A stretch of 64,000 nt of DNA from Fredinandcohnia onubensis (GTDB taxonomy: Bacteria; Bacillota; Bacilli; Bacillales; Bacillaceae_L): NCBI RefSeq assembly GCF_002734215.1, contig NZ_NSEB01000014.1:36702-100701 (forward strand), written 5' to 3'. The notes below the pieces were generated by a model that made no database searches, was not told where the DNA came from, and saw only the letters and a program-made list of their open reading frames with translations. The position numbers and the translations under genes are program-made. Each line of letters opens with the position of its first letter. Within the stretch, counting starts at the first letter, position 1. Shown piece by piece: positions 52,422 through 62,115 of this stretch.

Positions 52422-52673
52422 TCTGCATATTACACAACTTTGCCTCATATATTTTTAGTGCGGTAGGTGAGACAAGGTGTATGAATATGATGAACGGTGT
52501 GATTTTCACTTAGTTTACATGCTTTAGTAAGTAAGCTGCAAAGTTGAGTTGGAAAGAACACTAGGAAAATGATGGGGTCCTAATACGCACGGAAATGATT
52601 CCTTACCTGTTCGTCACATAATACACTTTGTCTCAACCAATAGGCGATAAGAGGCAAAGGGGTTGAAGAGGAA

Positions 52674-53690
52674 ATGAAGAAAAAAGTATTTTTGTTGTTA
52701 TTAGGGCTACTCATTGCCCTTGTACTCGCAGCATGTGGGGAAAAATCACAGGAAGATGTGGTTAGTGCATTAGATGCAAAGGTCCAAAAAATGACTGGCT
52801 ATAAGGCAGATGCGAAGATGACGCTTCAAACAGGCAATGATCCACAAGTATACGAAGTGGAAATTTGGCACAAGGAGCCGACATTCTATCGTGTAAACCT
52901 TAAGAATGCAGAAAAAGACCAAAGCCAGATGATTTTACGTAATGAAGAAGGCGTATTTGTTCTGACACCTGCTCTTAACAAAAGCTTCCGATTCCAAAGT
53001 GACTGGCCAGAAAACAGCAGCCAAGCTTATCTTTTTGAATCTTTAGTACATGATGTTCAGGAAGATCCAGAAGCGAAATTTACAGCTACAAAGGATCAAT
53101 ACATCTTTGAAACAAAAACAAATTACAAAAATAATAATATGCTGCCAAAACAAGAAATTACATTTAGCAAAAAGGACTTAGCTCCAGTATCTGTAAAGGT
53201 AATGGATCCTGATCGTAAAGTATTATTGTTAGTTGAATTCACTAAGGTTGAATTTGATGCAAGCTTTGATAAGTCAGCATTTGATGTTGAGAAGAATATG
53301 TCTTCTGCCAATATAGGTGAAATTCCAGTTATGGGTGAGGTTGATAAACAACCACTTGAAGTTCTATATCCTTCAGAGGATGCACTTGCTGGTGTTGAGT
53401 TAAAAGAAGAAAAGAAAATCGAAACGGAAAACGGAACACGAGTCATTATGACTTTCGGTGGAGAGAAGACCTTCACATTGATCCAAGAAAATGCCCGGGT
53501 TGCTGAGGTTGCTACAACGATTTCATTAAGCGGTGAGCCTGTTGACCTTGGATTCACAGTTGGTACTCTTACAGATAAGGCTATTTCATGGACACACAAC
53601 GGTGCAGAATTTATGATTGCATCAGATGATCTAACTCAAGAAGAGTTAATCTCAGTTGCACGTACAGTACAAGGCAAGGCTGTAAAATAA
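52674..53690 (+). CDS. ydcC: LolA-like outer-membrane-carrier-fold lipoprotein YdcC
   Basis: 338 residues with a lipoprotein signal (LVLAAC, Cys near 21). The extracytoplasmic part has the half-barrel pattern of LolA/LolB-fold proteins (MTGYKADAKMTLQTG, WHKEPTFYRVNL, LTPALNKSFRFQSDWP). By position and form it is YdcC, which in B. subtilis is made in the mother cell during sporulation. GAAGAGG precedes the ATG. The 250-base region upstream holds no gene that I can see. A terminator separates it from the protease gene. Confidence 0.85.
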   Translation: MKKKVFLLLLGLLIALVLAACGEKSQEDVVSALDAKVQKMTGYKADAKMTLQTGNDPQVYEVEIWHKEPTFYRVNLKNAEKDQSQMILRNEEGVFVLTPALNKSFRFQSDWPENSSQAYLFESLVHDVQEDPEAKFTATKDQYIFETKTNYKNNNMLPKQEITFSKKDLAPVSVKVMDPDRKVLLLVEFTKVEFDASFDKSAFDVEKNMSSANIGEIPVMGEVDKQPLEVLYPSEDALAGVELKEEKKIETENGTRVIMTFGGEKTFTLIQENARVAEVATTISLSGEPVDLGFTVGTLTDKAISWTHNGAEFMIASDDLTQEELISVARTVQGKAVK

Positions 53691-53700
53691 ACTCCGAACC

Positions 53701-53729
53701 CAGGCCCGAATAATCGGGTCTGTTTTTTT
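53701..53729 (+). terminator. Terminator after ydcC
   Basis: CAGGCCCGA/TCGGGTCTG hairpin followed by T7. Confidence 0.9.
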
Positions 53730-53741
53730 GTCTCTAAATAT

Positions 53742-53788
53742 CGACAGCATCCTTTGGAATTTATTTCAGAAACCGAAAGATGCTGTCG
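53742..53788 (+). repeat. Perfect 10-bp inverted repeat upstream of the metalloprotease gene
   Basis: CGACAGCATC and GATGCTGTCG, 27 bases apart, lie just after the ydcC terminator. There is no T run, so it is not an obvious terminator. It could be an operator or a decayed element. Confidence 0.5.
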
Positions 53789-53979
53789 GATGAAGTTGAT
53801 AGAACGTAGAATTTAACGAACGAAAAAAGTTCTATATATTGAATTTCTACAAATTTTTTTAAAAGACTCTGTTACATTATTTAAGCGAGACATGTCCAAG
53901 TATGGAAGGGAGCTGGGATCGTAAGAAACTTAGGACAAAGTGTACGGAACTAAAAACAGATATTTGGAGGGGTATAAAA

Positions 53980-56367
53980 TTGAAGAAAAAAAAGATTTTT
54001 TCCACAGCACTTGCATTATCATTAAGCGTTGGACTATTAGCAGGTCCAGCCATGTCACCAAACGCTAGCGCATCAGATGTATCCTCAAAACTAGCTTCAC
54101 AAGGCTCACCAATCGACTTAGGAATCGCAAACGATGAAAAACTCATTGAAATGCTCAAGAAAAATGGCAAAATTGCAAAAGACGCTACCCCAGCAGAAGC
54201 GGAGAAGGTGTTGGGGGCTTTCTTAAGGGCAAAAGCTGAAAATGCTTATAAAACAAAACCAAAAGTAGTCGGAAAAACACTTAAAGTGGGTATGAAATCA
54301 GATGATAATAAATCTGAGAACGGATTGAAAAATGGCAAGGGTAACAAGTTGGGACAAGCTAAGAAAAATACGGTTGATTCAGTCCAAGAAGAATCTTACA
54401 ATGGTGAAGTTCGTACTGATAAGGTCCTTGTCCTGAAAATTGATTTTCCTGATTACGCTCATAATTCAATTAAACCCGGTGAAACGGACATGTATTATGA
54501 AGACTATAAAGACGAACACTTTCAAAATATGATCTTTGGAGATAACGGATTTGTAGGACCAAGTGGAGAAAATGTGATCTCTATGAAGCAATATTATGAG
54601 CAACAATCAGGTGGTAGTTATTCAGTAGAGGGAGAAGTAGCTGGTTGGTATACAGCAGACTTGCCTGCTGCTTACTATGGTCATAATGATCCTGCTCCTG
54701 ATGGAAATGATTACTTCCCACAATTACTTGTATATGAAGCACTTAGCAAAGCAGCACAAGATCCTAATGTAGACTTAAGTGAATACGATGTTTGGGATCG
54801 TGATGATTATGATGGTGACGGAGTTTACGATGAACCAGATGGAATTATTGATCACTTAATGGTTATTCATTCAGGTGTAGGAGAAGAAGCGGGCGGAGGA
54901 GCTCTTGGTGCAGATGCTATTTGGTCACATCGCTCCAAACTTGGTACTGATCCTGTTGGTGTACCCGGAGGAGTATCAAAAAGTGGCCGCTGGGGTGGAG
55001 CGTTAGCTGCTTGGGATTATACAATTGAACCTGAGGATGGAGCAGTAGGTGTATTTGCACATGAATACGGTCACGACTTAGGTCTTCCAGATGAATATGA
55101 CACGATTTATAGCGGAGCAGGAGAAGCCATTGAATTTTGGTCACTTATGGCTGCTGGAAGCTGGGCCGGAGCTATCCCTGGAACAGAACCACCTGGTATG
55201 AGTGCCTATGCTAAGGAACAGTTACAAGGGTGGCATGGTGGAAACTGGTTAAGTGGAACAACACTTCATGCGGACGACATCACGAATAAAGGAGAAACAG
55301 TACTTATAGACGAAGCGGTAACTAAAGGTACGAACAATGATGCTGTTCGTGTAGACTTGCCGGAAAAGTTAAATAAGTTAAATACTCCTGCTGAAGGTGC
55401 ATTCCAATATTTTGGAGGTAAGGGAGACGAAGTAGACCATAAAATGTCAGCAACGGTTGACTTGACAAATGCTAAAAATGCAACTCTAGATTTCGATGCG
55501 TGGTATAACATCGAACAGGATTGGGATTATGCAATGGTTCAAATCTCAACTGATGGTGGTGAAACATGGGAGTCACTTTCAAGTGAAAGAACATCAACAA
55601 CTCTTGATCCTGATGGCTACCCCGCAATTAAGGAAAACCTACCAGGCTACACTGGTTCAAGTAACGGTTGGGTTCATGAGACTATTGATATTAGTAAGTA
55701 TGCTGGTAAGGAAATTAAGCTTCAATTCCGCTCTATGACAGACTGGTATACAAGTCTCGATGGCTTCTTTGTAGATGGCATAAAAGTTACTGCTGATAAT
55801 CAGGAAATCTTTTTTGATGGAGCGGAGGAAATAAAAAAATTTACATTAGACGGTTTTGAGAAACACGATGGTACTTATTTGACTAGCCACTACTACCTAT
55901 TAGAATGGAGAACTCATAATGGTGTAGACAAAGGTCTTTCCAATATCCGTCGTGGTGCAAGCTTAATGTCATACGATAAAGGTTTATTAGTATGGTATGT
56001 AGATGAAACCTACGATAACAACTGGACTGGCGAACATCCTGGTGACGGTTTCTTAGGCATAGTTGATGCTGATCAACATACAAATTACTGGAGTGATAAG
56101 GAAGTGGGTTCATCACGCTACCAGCTCCATGACGCTACATTTAGTTTAGATAAATCTGAAAAAATGTTACTAGATTATACTGAATTATTGGGGATAACAA
56201 TGAAGGACAACTTCACCCAACGCACACCTTTATTTGATGATAGTGCCGACTACAGTAACCCAGGCTTAGTCGACGCAGGACGAAACATTCCTGAATACGG
56301 TCTGAAATTCCGTGTTGTTGGCCAAAGTGCTGATGGCACAGTAGGTAAGGTGTTAATTTTTAAATAA
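53980..56367 (+). CDS. Immune inhibitor A-type M6 metalloprotease
   Basis: Secreted zinc protease, 795 residues from the TTG at 53980 behind TTGGAGGGG. A Sec signal peptide ends near AMSPNASA. A propeptide-like region runs to about 110 and the M6 catalytic domain from about 140-430. The active site is HEYGHDLGLPDEYD near residue 365, with zinc His and catalytic Glu. Beyond it lie a beta-sandwich (WDYAMVQISTDGGETWESL) and a second jelly-roll domain. InhA proteins cleave antimicrobial peptides and host proteins and aid spore exit. The gene interrupts the usual ydcC-alr neighbourhood. Confidence 0.9.
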   Translation: MKKKKIFSTALALSLSVGLLAGPAMSPNASASDVSSKLASQGSPIDLGIANDEKLIEMLKKNGKIAKDATPAEAEKVLGAFLRAKAENAYKTKPKVVGKTLKVGMKSDDNKSENGLKNGKGNKLGQAKKNTVDSVQEESYNGEVRTDKVLVLKIDFPDYAHNSIKPGETDMYYEDYKDEHFQNMIFGDNGFVGPSGENVISMKQYYEQQSGGSYSVEGEVAGWYTADLPAAYYGHNDPAPDGNDYFPQLLVYEALSKAAQDPNVDLSEYDVWDRDDYDGDGVYDEPDGIIDHLMVIHSGVGEEAGGGALGADAIWSHRSKLGTDPVGVPGGVSKSGRWGGALAAWDYTIEPEDGAVGVFAHEYGHDLGLPDEYDTIYSGAGEAIEFWSLMAAGSWAGAIPGTEPPGMSAYAKEQLQGWHGGNWLSGTTLHADDITNKGETVLIDEAVTKGTNNDAVRVDLPEKLNKLNTPAEGAFQYFGGKGDEVDHKMSATVDLTNAKNATLDFDAWYNIEQDWDYAMVQISTDGGETWESLSSERTSTTLDPDGYPAIKENLPGYTGSSNGWVHETIDISKYAGKEIKLQFRSMTDWYTSLDGFFVDGIKVTADNQEIFFDGAEEIKKFTLDGFEKHDGTYLTSHYYLLEWRTHNGVDKGLSNIRRGASLMSYDKGLLVWYVDETYDNNWTGEHPGDGFLGIVDADQHTNYWSDKEVGSSRYQLHDATFSLDKSEKMLLDYTELLGITMKDNFTQRTPLFDDSADYSNPGLVDAGRNIPEYGLKFRVVGQSADGTVGKVLIFK

Positions 56368-56378
56368 AAATATTTTAA

Positions 56379-56406
56379 GACCCCTTTGACCACCCAAAGG
56401 GGTTTT
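56379..56406 (+). terminator. Terminator after the metalloprotease gene
   Basis: ACCCCTTTG/CAAAGGGGT-like stem followed by T5. Confidence 0.85.
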
Positions 56407-56556
56407 TGCCATGTATTGAGATTTTTCTTCAACATATTTTCTTTTTTTCGTCATATGTTAAGATGGGTATGATGAAAAACTACCATTGACATGGACACAA
56501 CTAAGTTTAATAATCGAATTCATATAGTAGTTAATAATCTAAGAAGGTGTTTATTC

Positions 56557-57720
56557 ATGGACTCTACCCATTTTTATCGTGATACTTGGGTTGAAGTGGA
56601 TTTAGATTGTGTTTTTGAGAATGTAAAAAACATGAAAGGGTTTTTACCAGAACAAGTGGACGTAATGGCAGTCGTTAAGGCAAATGCATATGGACACGGA
56701 GACGTGGAGGTAGCAAAAACGGCCCTTGAAGCGGGGGCTACCTATCTTGCAGTTGCTTTTATTGATGAAGCAATCTCTCTACGCCATGGAGGAATAGATG
56801 CACCGATTCTGGTACTTGGAGCATCACGTCCAACTGACGTTGTGATTGCAGCAGAACACAATATTTCGCTCACCATTTATAGCGAGGAGTGGCTTGATGA
56901 GGTATTAAAAAACTATCAAGGCAATACTCCACTTACCCTTCACTTAAAACTTGATACAGGAATGGGACGCCTTGGAGTTAAAGAAAAAGGGGAAATACAA
57001 ACGATTCTTAAGAAAGTTGAACAAAGTCCTCAACTTCAACTCGATGGTGTTTTTACTCATTTTGCAACAGCAGACGAAATTGATACATCTTATTTTGATC
57101 AACAATATCGGAATTTCCTGGAAATGCTTGAGTGGATTCCAAACAAACCGAAGCTAATTCATTGTGGAAATAGTGCAACTGGCTATCGTTTTCCTGATAA
57201 AGTATTCAATGTGGTAAGACTGGGAATTGGGATGTATGGAATGACCCCATCACCGGAAATAAAAGATCAACTGCCTTGCGAGCTCGAGCAAGCCTTTTCT
57301 TTCCATAGCAAACTCGTCCATGTAAAACAAATTTCAAAAGGCGAAAAAGTAAGCTATGGGGCAACTTTTACAGCAGATGAAGATATGTGGGTCGGGACAG
57401 TTCCAGTCGGCTACGCCGATGGTTGGATTCGAAAACTACAAAATACGAACGTTTTAATTGACGGTGAACTCTGTCAAATCATTGGCCGTGTCTGCATGGA
57501 CCAATTTATGGTTCGACTTCCAAATAAACTTCCGGTAGGCACAAAAGTCACTTTAATCGGGGAGCAAAATAACAGATTTATTAGTGTAGACGATGTGGCA
57601 AGTGCTCTTGAAACGATCAACTACGAAGTTACATGCACGATAAGTTTTCGGGTTCCACGTATTTTTTTAAGAAATAAGAGAATAATTGAAGTGAGAAATC
57701 CGTTATTAAGACATTACTAG
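56557..57720 (+). CDS. alr: Alanine racemase
   Basis: PLP enzyme interconverting L- and D-alanine and feeding Ddl and MurF. From ATG 56557 it has 387 residues, matching the B. subtilis enzyme. The PLP Lys lies in AVVKANAYGHG near residue 40, HLKLDTGMGRLG gives the conserved active-site region near 133, and the second catalytic Tyr lies in GEKVSYGATF near 265. AGAAGGTG precedes the start; the longer frame from 56491 is unlikely. Confidence 0.94.
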   Translation: MDSTHFYRDTWVEVDLDCVFENVKNMKGFLPEQVDVMAVVKANAYGHGDVEVAKTALEAGATYLAVAFIDEAISLRHGGIDAPILVLGASRPTDVVIAAEHNISLTIYSEEWLDEVLKNYQGNTPLTLHLKLDTGMGRLGVKEKGEIQTILKKVEQSPQLQLDGVFTHFATADEIDTSYFDQQYRNFLEMLEWIPNKPKLIHCGNSATGYRFPDKVFNVVRLGIGMYGMTPSPEIKDQLPCELEQAFSFHSKLVHVKQISKGEKVSYGATFTADEDMWVGTVPVGYADGWIRKLQNTNVLIDGELCQIIGRVCMDQFMVRLPNKLPVGTKVTLIGEQNNRFISVDDVASALETINYEVTCTISFRVPRIFLRNKRIIEVRNPLLRHY

Positions 57721-57944
57721 TAGAGAAAATAGTACAATGGTTGTACACGTTGGATCACTTTCTTTTTTTATGCGCGAAAATAAATGCAGGTTCTGGAAAC
57801 CTTGTAAATCCTATGCATAAAAACCAATTGTATATGTCGATAATAATTAAGAATTAATGGATTAAGCTTTGCATCCAATCATAATAATGGTATTATTAAG
57901 ATTGGAGTAGAATATTGGTGGCAAGTTGGTGGAGGTGTATGTTT

Positions 57945-58226
57945 GTGTCTGAATCCAGCGCAACAACAGAAATTCTAGTACGATTACCACAAAACCTAAT
58001 TAGTGAGTTGGATGGCCTAGTGAAACAAGAAAACGGTAACCGTAATGAACTGATTTATCAAGCTACAAAAATGTATCTACGTGAGAGAAAGAAGCGTCAA
58101 ATTACAGAATCTATGAGACGCGGTTACATGGAAATGGCAAAAATCAACCTTACTATTGCATCGGAGGCTTTTTTAGCTGAATCTGAGGCTGACCACACCG
58201 TAGAACGCTTAGTTAGCGGGGGGTAA
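57945..58226 (+). CDS. ndoAI: Antitoxin EndoAI (NdoAI)
   Basis: 93-residue antitoxin of the type II pair EndoAI-EndoA. It has an N-terminal ribbon-helix-helix ([19 protein letters not shown], then [14 protein letters not shown]) and the C-terminal toxin-neutralising tail [14 protein letters not shown] [12 protein letters not shown] 57945 is chosen with GGAGGT seven bases upstream; it gives the same length as in B. subtilis. The longer frame from 57915 or 57939 is less likely. The toxin gene follows four bases later. Confidence 0.92.
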   Translation: MSESSATTEILVRLPQNLISELDGLVKQENGNRNELIYQATKMYLRERKKRQITESMRRGYMEMAKINLTIASEAFLAESEADHTVERLVSGG

Positions 58227-58230
58227 TCAT

Positions 58231-58581
58231 TTGATTGTAAAACGTGGCGACGTTTATTTTGCAGACCTCTCCCCAGTTGTTGGCTCAGAGCAAGGAGGCG
58301 TTCGTCCTGTTCTTGTCATCCAAAACGATATCGGGAATCGGTTTAGTCCCACAGTCATTGTCGCAGCCATAACTGCACAAATTCAAAAAGCGAAGCTCCC
58401 AACCCATGTTGAGATCGATGCGGAGCGTTATGGATTTGAGCGCGATTCAGTTATTCTGTTAGAACAAATTCGTACAATCGATAAGCAGCGTCTAACCGAT
58501 AAGATAACACATCTCGATGAAGAGATGATGGACAGAGTGGATGATGCCTTACAAATTAGTTTAGGACTCATCGATTTTTAA
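58231..58581 (+). CDS. ndoA: mRNA interferase EndoA (MazF family)
   Basis: 116-residue sequence-specific endoribonuclease (UACAU cutter in B. subtilis). The MazF fold opens with [20 protein letters not shown], the conserved Arg is in [12 protein letters not shown], and [19 protein letters not shown] and [15 protein letters not shown] follow. It is nearly identical to B. subtilis NdoA as I recall it. It starts with TTG, four bases after the antitoxin stop, so the two are translationally linked. Confidence 0.95.
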   Translation: MIVKRGDVYFADLSPVVGSEQGGVRPVLVIQNDIGNRFSPTVIVAAITAQIQKAKLPTHVEIDAERYGFERDSVILLEQIRTIDKQRLTDKITHLDEEMMDRVDDALQISLGLIDF

Positions 58582-58610
58582 TTCATTTATTTATATGTGA
58601 TACGCCTATG

Positions 58611-58641
58611 AGAAGTTACCCCGTGGTAGCTTCTTTTATTT
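58611..58641 (+). terminator. Terminator after ndoA
   Basis: GAAGTTACC/GGTAGCTTC stem around CCGT followed by TTTTATTTT. Confidence 0.75.
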
Positions 58642-58650
58642 TATTTATTA

Positions 58651-58680
58651 GTCCCGCAGGATGTGACGTTCTTAGTCTTT
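58651..58680 (-). repeat. Relic of the 58-bp cassette between ndoA and sigB
   Basis: On the minus strand the 30 bases begin AAAGACTAAGAACGTCACAT and match the first half of the cassette in about 24 of 30 positions. The second half is missing. It lies where other bacilli have the rsb genes. Confidence 0.65.
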
Positions 58681-58841
58681 GATCCTATAAATACCGGCTA
58701 CATAATATATTGCAAAAACATTTTACTTATGTAACAAATCCTGAAATGTGAAGGATATCACATCTTTTCTATCGAAGTACATAATAAGGGATTATCCTTA
58801 AATACCTTTCGAAAAAAATAAAGAGAGAGCGGTGAAAAATA

Positions 58842-59597
58842 ATGGAAAGGCAATCTACAAATCCGAAACGAGACGAAGTAGAAAGGCTGATACAGGACTT
58901 CCAAAAAACTGGCTCAAATGCAATAGAAAGGGAAATCGTTGAGAAGTATGAAAATTTGATTCATTCAATTGCTTGGAAATACTCTAAAGGCAGAGCGTTT
59001 CACAAAGATATTGTCCAAGTAGGAAGAATTGGGCTTTTAGGTGCGATTCGAAGATTCGACCAAACGGTTGGAAGGAGCTTTAATAGCTTTGCTATACCAA
59101 CAATTATTGGTGAAATTAAACATTATTTACGAGATAAAACATGGAGTGTACATGTGCCAAGAGGGGCAAAGGAACTCGGAATTAAAATAAAAAAGGCAAC
59201 AGAAGAACTTACAGTAGCCTTGCAAAGGACACCAGAGGTACATGAAATCGCAAATCATCTTCATGTAGATAAAAAGGAAGTCCTAGAAGCAATGGAACTT
59301 GGACAAGCTTATTATTCAAAATCAATTGAAATGCCGATTGACCAAGAGTCTGAAGGCAAAGCGATCATAGAAACAGTAGGTAAGAAGGATAGAGCTTACG
59401 AGAGAGTATTGAAAAGATTAGATGTAAATAATGCTCTCCATGTGCTTTCTAATCGTGAAAAGAGAATTCTCTACTACACGTATATTCAAGAGAAGAGTCA
59501 AAGAGAGACGGGAAGTATAGTTGGGGTTTCACAAATGCATGTGTCACGCATCCAACGAAATGCCATTAAAAAGCTTCGAGAAGCAGTACTTGGATGA
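58842..59597 (+). CDS. sigB: RNA polymerase sigma factor SigB (no adjacent rsb genes)
   Basis: General-stress sigma factor, 251 residues. Region 2 shows YSKGRAFHKDIVQVGRIGLLGAIRRFD and SFNSFAIPTIIGEIKHYLRDKTWSVHVPR, the pattern of the SigB/SigF/SigG group. Region 3 covers ATEELTVALQRTPEVHEIANHL, and region 4 LSNREKRILYYTYIQ and QRETGSIVGVSQMHVSRIQ. It lies between ndoA and tex as in B. subtilis, but rsbRSTUVW and rsbX are absent. A possible vegetative promoter with TTGCAA and TAACAA lies near 58711-58738. Control of its activity is therefore unclear. Confidence 0.88.
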   Translation: MERQSTNPKRDEVERLIQDFQKTGSNAIEREIVEKYENLIHSIAWKYSKGRAFHKDIVQVGRIGLLGAIRRFDQTVGRSFNSFAIPTIIGEIKHYLRDKTWSVHVPRGAKELGIKIKKATEELTVALQRTPEVHEIANHLHVDKKEVLEAMELGQAYYSKSIEMPIDQESEGKAIIETVGKKDRAYERVLKRLDVNNALHVLSNREKRILYYTYIQEKSQRETGSIVGVSQMHVSRIQRNAIKKLREAVLG

Positions 59598-59652
59598 GTT
59601 AATTTTGGTAGAATAGATAAGGGTTAGAAGTGAAAGTAGGAGGAAAACAGTT

Positions 59653-61830
59653 TTGACACAAACATTGCAATCAAATGAAATGATGGTAAAAACCATCGCC
59701 AAAGAAATTGGAATTACAACAAAGCAAGTGCATAGTGTGATTAACCTCTTAGATGAAGGCAATACCGTACCTTTTATAGCGCGTTATCGTAAAGAACTGA
59801 CAGGTTCTTTAGATGAAGTACAAATTAAAGATGTACAAGAAAAATGGACGTATTTACAGAACCTTGAGACACGAAAAGAAGAGGTCATTCGACTCATTTC
59901 TGAACAAGGAAAGCTAACTGATGAGCTTCAAGCAGAAATCATGAAATCGACAAAGCTACAACAAGTTGAGGATTTATACAGGCCATATAAGCAAAAGCGT
60001 CGTACAAAAGCGACCGTGGCAAAAGAAAAGGGACTCGAGCCACTTGCAGAATGGTTATATACCTTCCCAATGAATGTAGATGTCTTACAATATGCTACCG
60101 GGTTCATTTCAGAGGAAAAAGAAGTACTCAGTGCTGAAGATGCTATCCAGGGGGCTAAAGATATTATTGCTGAGTGGATTTCGGATGACGCGACTTTCCG
60201 CCAATGGATCCGCAATGAAACCTTCAAACAAGGCACAATTGAAACAGTGGTAAAGGATCAAGAAAAAGACGAAAAAAATGTCTACGAAATGTACTATGAA
60301 TACAAGGAGCCTATTCATAAGGTAGTTCCACACCGTGTACTAGCGATGAATCGCGGTGAAAAAGAGGGAATCTTACGTGTATCAATTGAACCACCTCTTG
60401 ACCGAATTGTAACCTTCTTACATCGGAAAATCGTAAAGAAGGAAAATTCACCAGTAACTCCATATATCGTAGAAACAATTGAAGATAGCTATAAACGCTT
60501 GATTCAGCCTTCAATTGAAAGAGAAATCCGAAAAGAGTTGACGGAGAAGGCAGAAGATAGAGCCATTCACATTTTCTCAGAAAACCTTCGTAATCTACTC
60601 TTACAGCCACCACTAAAAGGTAAGGTTGTTCTAGGAGTTGACCCTGCTTATCGAACAGGATGTAAACTAGCTGCTGTTGATGAAACTGGGAAAGTTTTAA
60701 AAATAGATGTCATTTACCCTCACCCGCCAGTGAACAAAAAAGAAGAGGCGGTTAAGAAAATCAAATCCATTCTCCAAGAATTTAAGGTTGAAATGGTGGC
60801 AATCGGAAATGGTACAGCCTCAAGAGAAACAGAGCAATTTGTCACTGATGTTTTAAAAGAAGTAAATCAAGAAATCTTCTATATTATCGTGAATGAAGCG
60901 GGTGCAAGTGTGTACTCAGCATCCGATATAGCACGAGAAGAGTTTCCTGATTTCCAAGTTGAAGAAAGAAGTGCGGTATCCATTGCAAGAAGACTTCAGG
61001 ATCCATTAGCAGAACTAGTGAAAATTGATCCGAAGTCAGTGGGAGTAGGTCAATACCAGCATGATGTTTCTCAGAAAAAACTAAATGACCAGCTAACCTT
61101 CGTCGTTGAAACGGTAGTTAACAAGGTTGGAGTGAATGTGAATACAGCATCCCCATCTTTATTACAATATGTAGCTGGCCTATCCAAAGCTGTTGCAAAC
61201 AACATCGTCAAAAAACGTGAGGAACAAGGGAAGTTCACGAACAGAAGCGAGTTAAAGAACATTCCACGCCTAGGTGCAAAAACGTATGAACAATGTATTG
61301 GTTTCCTTCGTATTGTTGATGGTAATGAACCATTAGACCGTACAGGAATTCACCCGGAAAACTACAAGGAAGTGAAAAAACTTCTTGCGAAATATGGTTT
61401 AACGAGTAATGACCTTGGTACGGATAGTTTAAGAGAAGCCATTTCATCTATCGTAGCAGAGGAAGTGGCTGCTCAAATGGGAATTGGCGAAATCACCATT
61501 CACGATATTACAGAAGCGTTAGTAAGCCCTGAACGTGATCCACGTGATGAACTGGCAAAACCATTACTTAAAAAAGACATCCTTAAGCTTGAAGACCTTG
61601 CGAAAGGAATGGAGCTTGAAGGAACTGTTCGAAATGTTGTAGATTTTGGAGCGTTTGTTGATATCGGAGTGAAGCAGGATGGTTTAGTCCATATCTCAAA
61701 ACTTAGTAATAACTTCGTAAAACATCCACTTGATGTAGTATCAGTCGGAGATGTTGTAACGGTCTGGATAGATGACGTAGATGTTAAAAAAGGAAGAGTG
61801 GCATTAACAATGCTACCGCCACAAAACTAA
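59653..61830 (+). CDS. tex: Tex-family RNA-binding transcription accessory protein
   Basis: 725 residues. In order: a helical N-terminal region with VNLLDEGNTVPFIARYRKELTG, the YqgF/RNase H-like domain (VVLGVDPAYRTGCKLAAVD near 330), two helix-hairpin-helix motifs (NIVKKREEQGKFTNRSELKNI, near 515-540), and a C-terminal S1 domain (GMELEGTVRNVVDFGAFVDIGVKQDGLVHIS, near 650-680). TTG 59653 follows AGGAGG. By position it is B. subtilis YdcI. Confidence 0.94.
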   Translation: MTQTLQSNEMMVKTIAKEIGITTKQVHSVINLLDEGNTVPFIARYRKELTGSLDEVQIKDVQEKWTYLQNLETRKEEVIRLISEQGKLTDELQAEIMKSTKLQQVEDLYRPYKQKRRTKATVAKEKGLEPLAEWLYTFPMNVDVLQYATGFISEEKEVLSAEDAIQGAKDIIAEWISDDATFRQWIRNETFKQGTIETVVKDQEKDEKNVYEMYYEYKEPIHKVVPHRVLAMNRGEKEGILRVSIEPPLDRIVTFLHRKIVKKENSPVTPYIVETIEDSYKRLIQPSIEREIRKELTEKAEDRAIHIFSENLRNLLLQPPLKGKVVLGVDPAYRTGCKLAAVDETGKVLKIDVIYPHPPVNKKEEAVKKIKSILQEFKVEMVAIGNGTASRETEQFVTDVLKEVNQEIFYIIVNEAGASVYSASDIAREEFPDFQVEERSAVSIARRLQDPLAELVKIDPKSVGVGQYQHDVSQKKLNDQLTFVVETVVNKVGVNVNTASPSLLQYVAGLSKAVANNIVKKREEQGKFTNRSELKNIPRLGAKTYEQCIGFLRIVDGNEPLDRTGIHPENYKEVKKLLAKYGLTSNDLGTDSLREAISSIVAEEVAAQMGIGEITIHDITEALVSPERDPRDELAKPLLKKDILKLEDLAKGMELEGTVRNVVDFGAFVDIGVKQDGLVHISKLSNNFVKHPLDVVSVGDVVTVWIDDVDVKKGRVALTMLPPQN

Positions 61831-61839
61831 TAAATCTAA

Positions 61840-61867
61840 AAACACTGCTTACGAGCAGTGTTTTTTT
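61840..61867 (+). terminator. Terminator after tex
   Basis: AACACTGCT/AGCAGTGTT hairpin followed by T7. The convergent cmpA coding region overlaps it. Confidence 0.9.
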
Positions 61868-61962
61868 CTATAAAAATACCAGCATTGATTCAATAATTTA
61901 ATTTGGTATCGATTTTTCTCATAGTAGGCACGTTTCATTTGGTTTTGAAGCCAAGTAGGCAT
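61849..61962 (-). CDS. cmpA: Cortex morphogenetic protein CmpA
   Basis: 37 residues beginning MPTWLQNQMKRAYYEKNRYQ and ending QCWYFYRKKHCS. Length and composition match CmpA, the sporulation peptide that helps degrade SpoIVA in faulty spores through ClpXP. CGAGGAGGTTTAACCC places a strong ribosome site before ATG 61962. The location between tex and sprT on the opposite strand is as in B. subtilis. It is direct evidence of a sporulating host. Confidence 0.9.
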   Translation of the reverse strand: MPTWLQNQMKRAYYEKNRYQIKLLNQCWYFYRKKHCS

Positions 61963-62115
61963 GGGTTAAACCTCCTCGTTAATAAACTTTTACCCTCCAA
62001 AAAATAAAAAAATGATACTATAGTGATGAAGTTACCAAACTATAGGTTTGAGTATATATAGTGTATGCAGATACAGTACGTCCTGTTCGAAAAGGATAGA
62101 AAGGATGAAAAAAAC

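Noticed and set aside
59544..59762. Minus-strand 72-residue frame across the sigB-tex junction
   Set aside because: No ribosome site; it covers the known start of tex.
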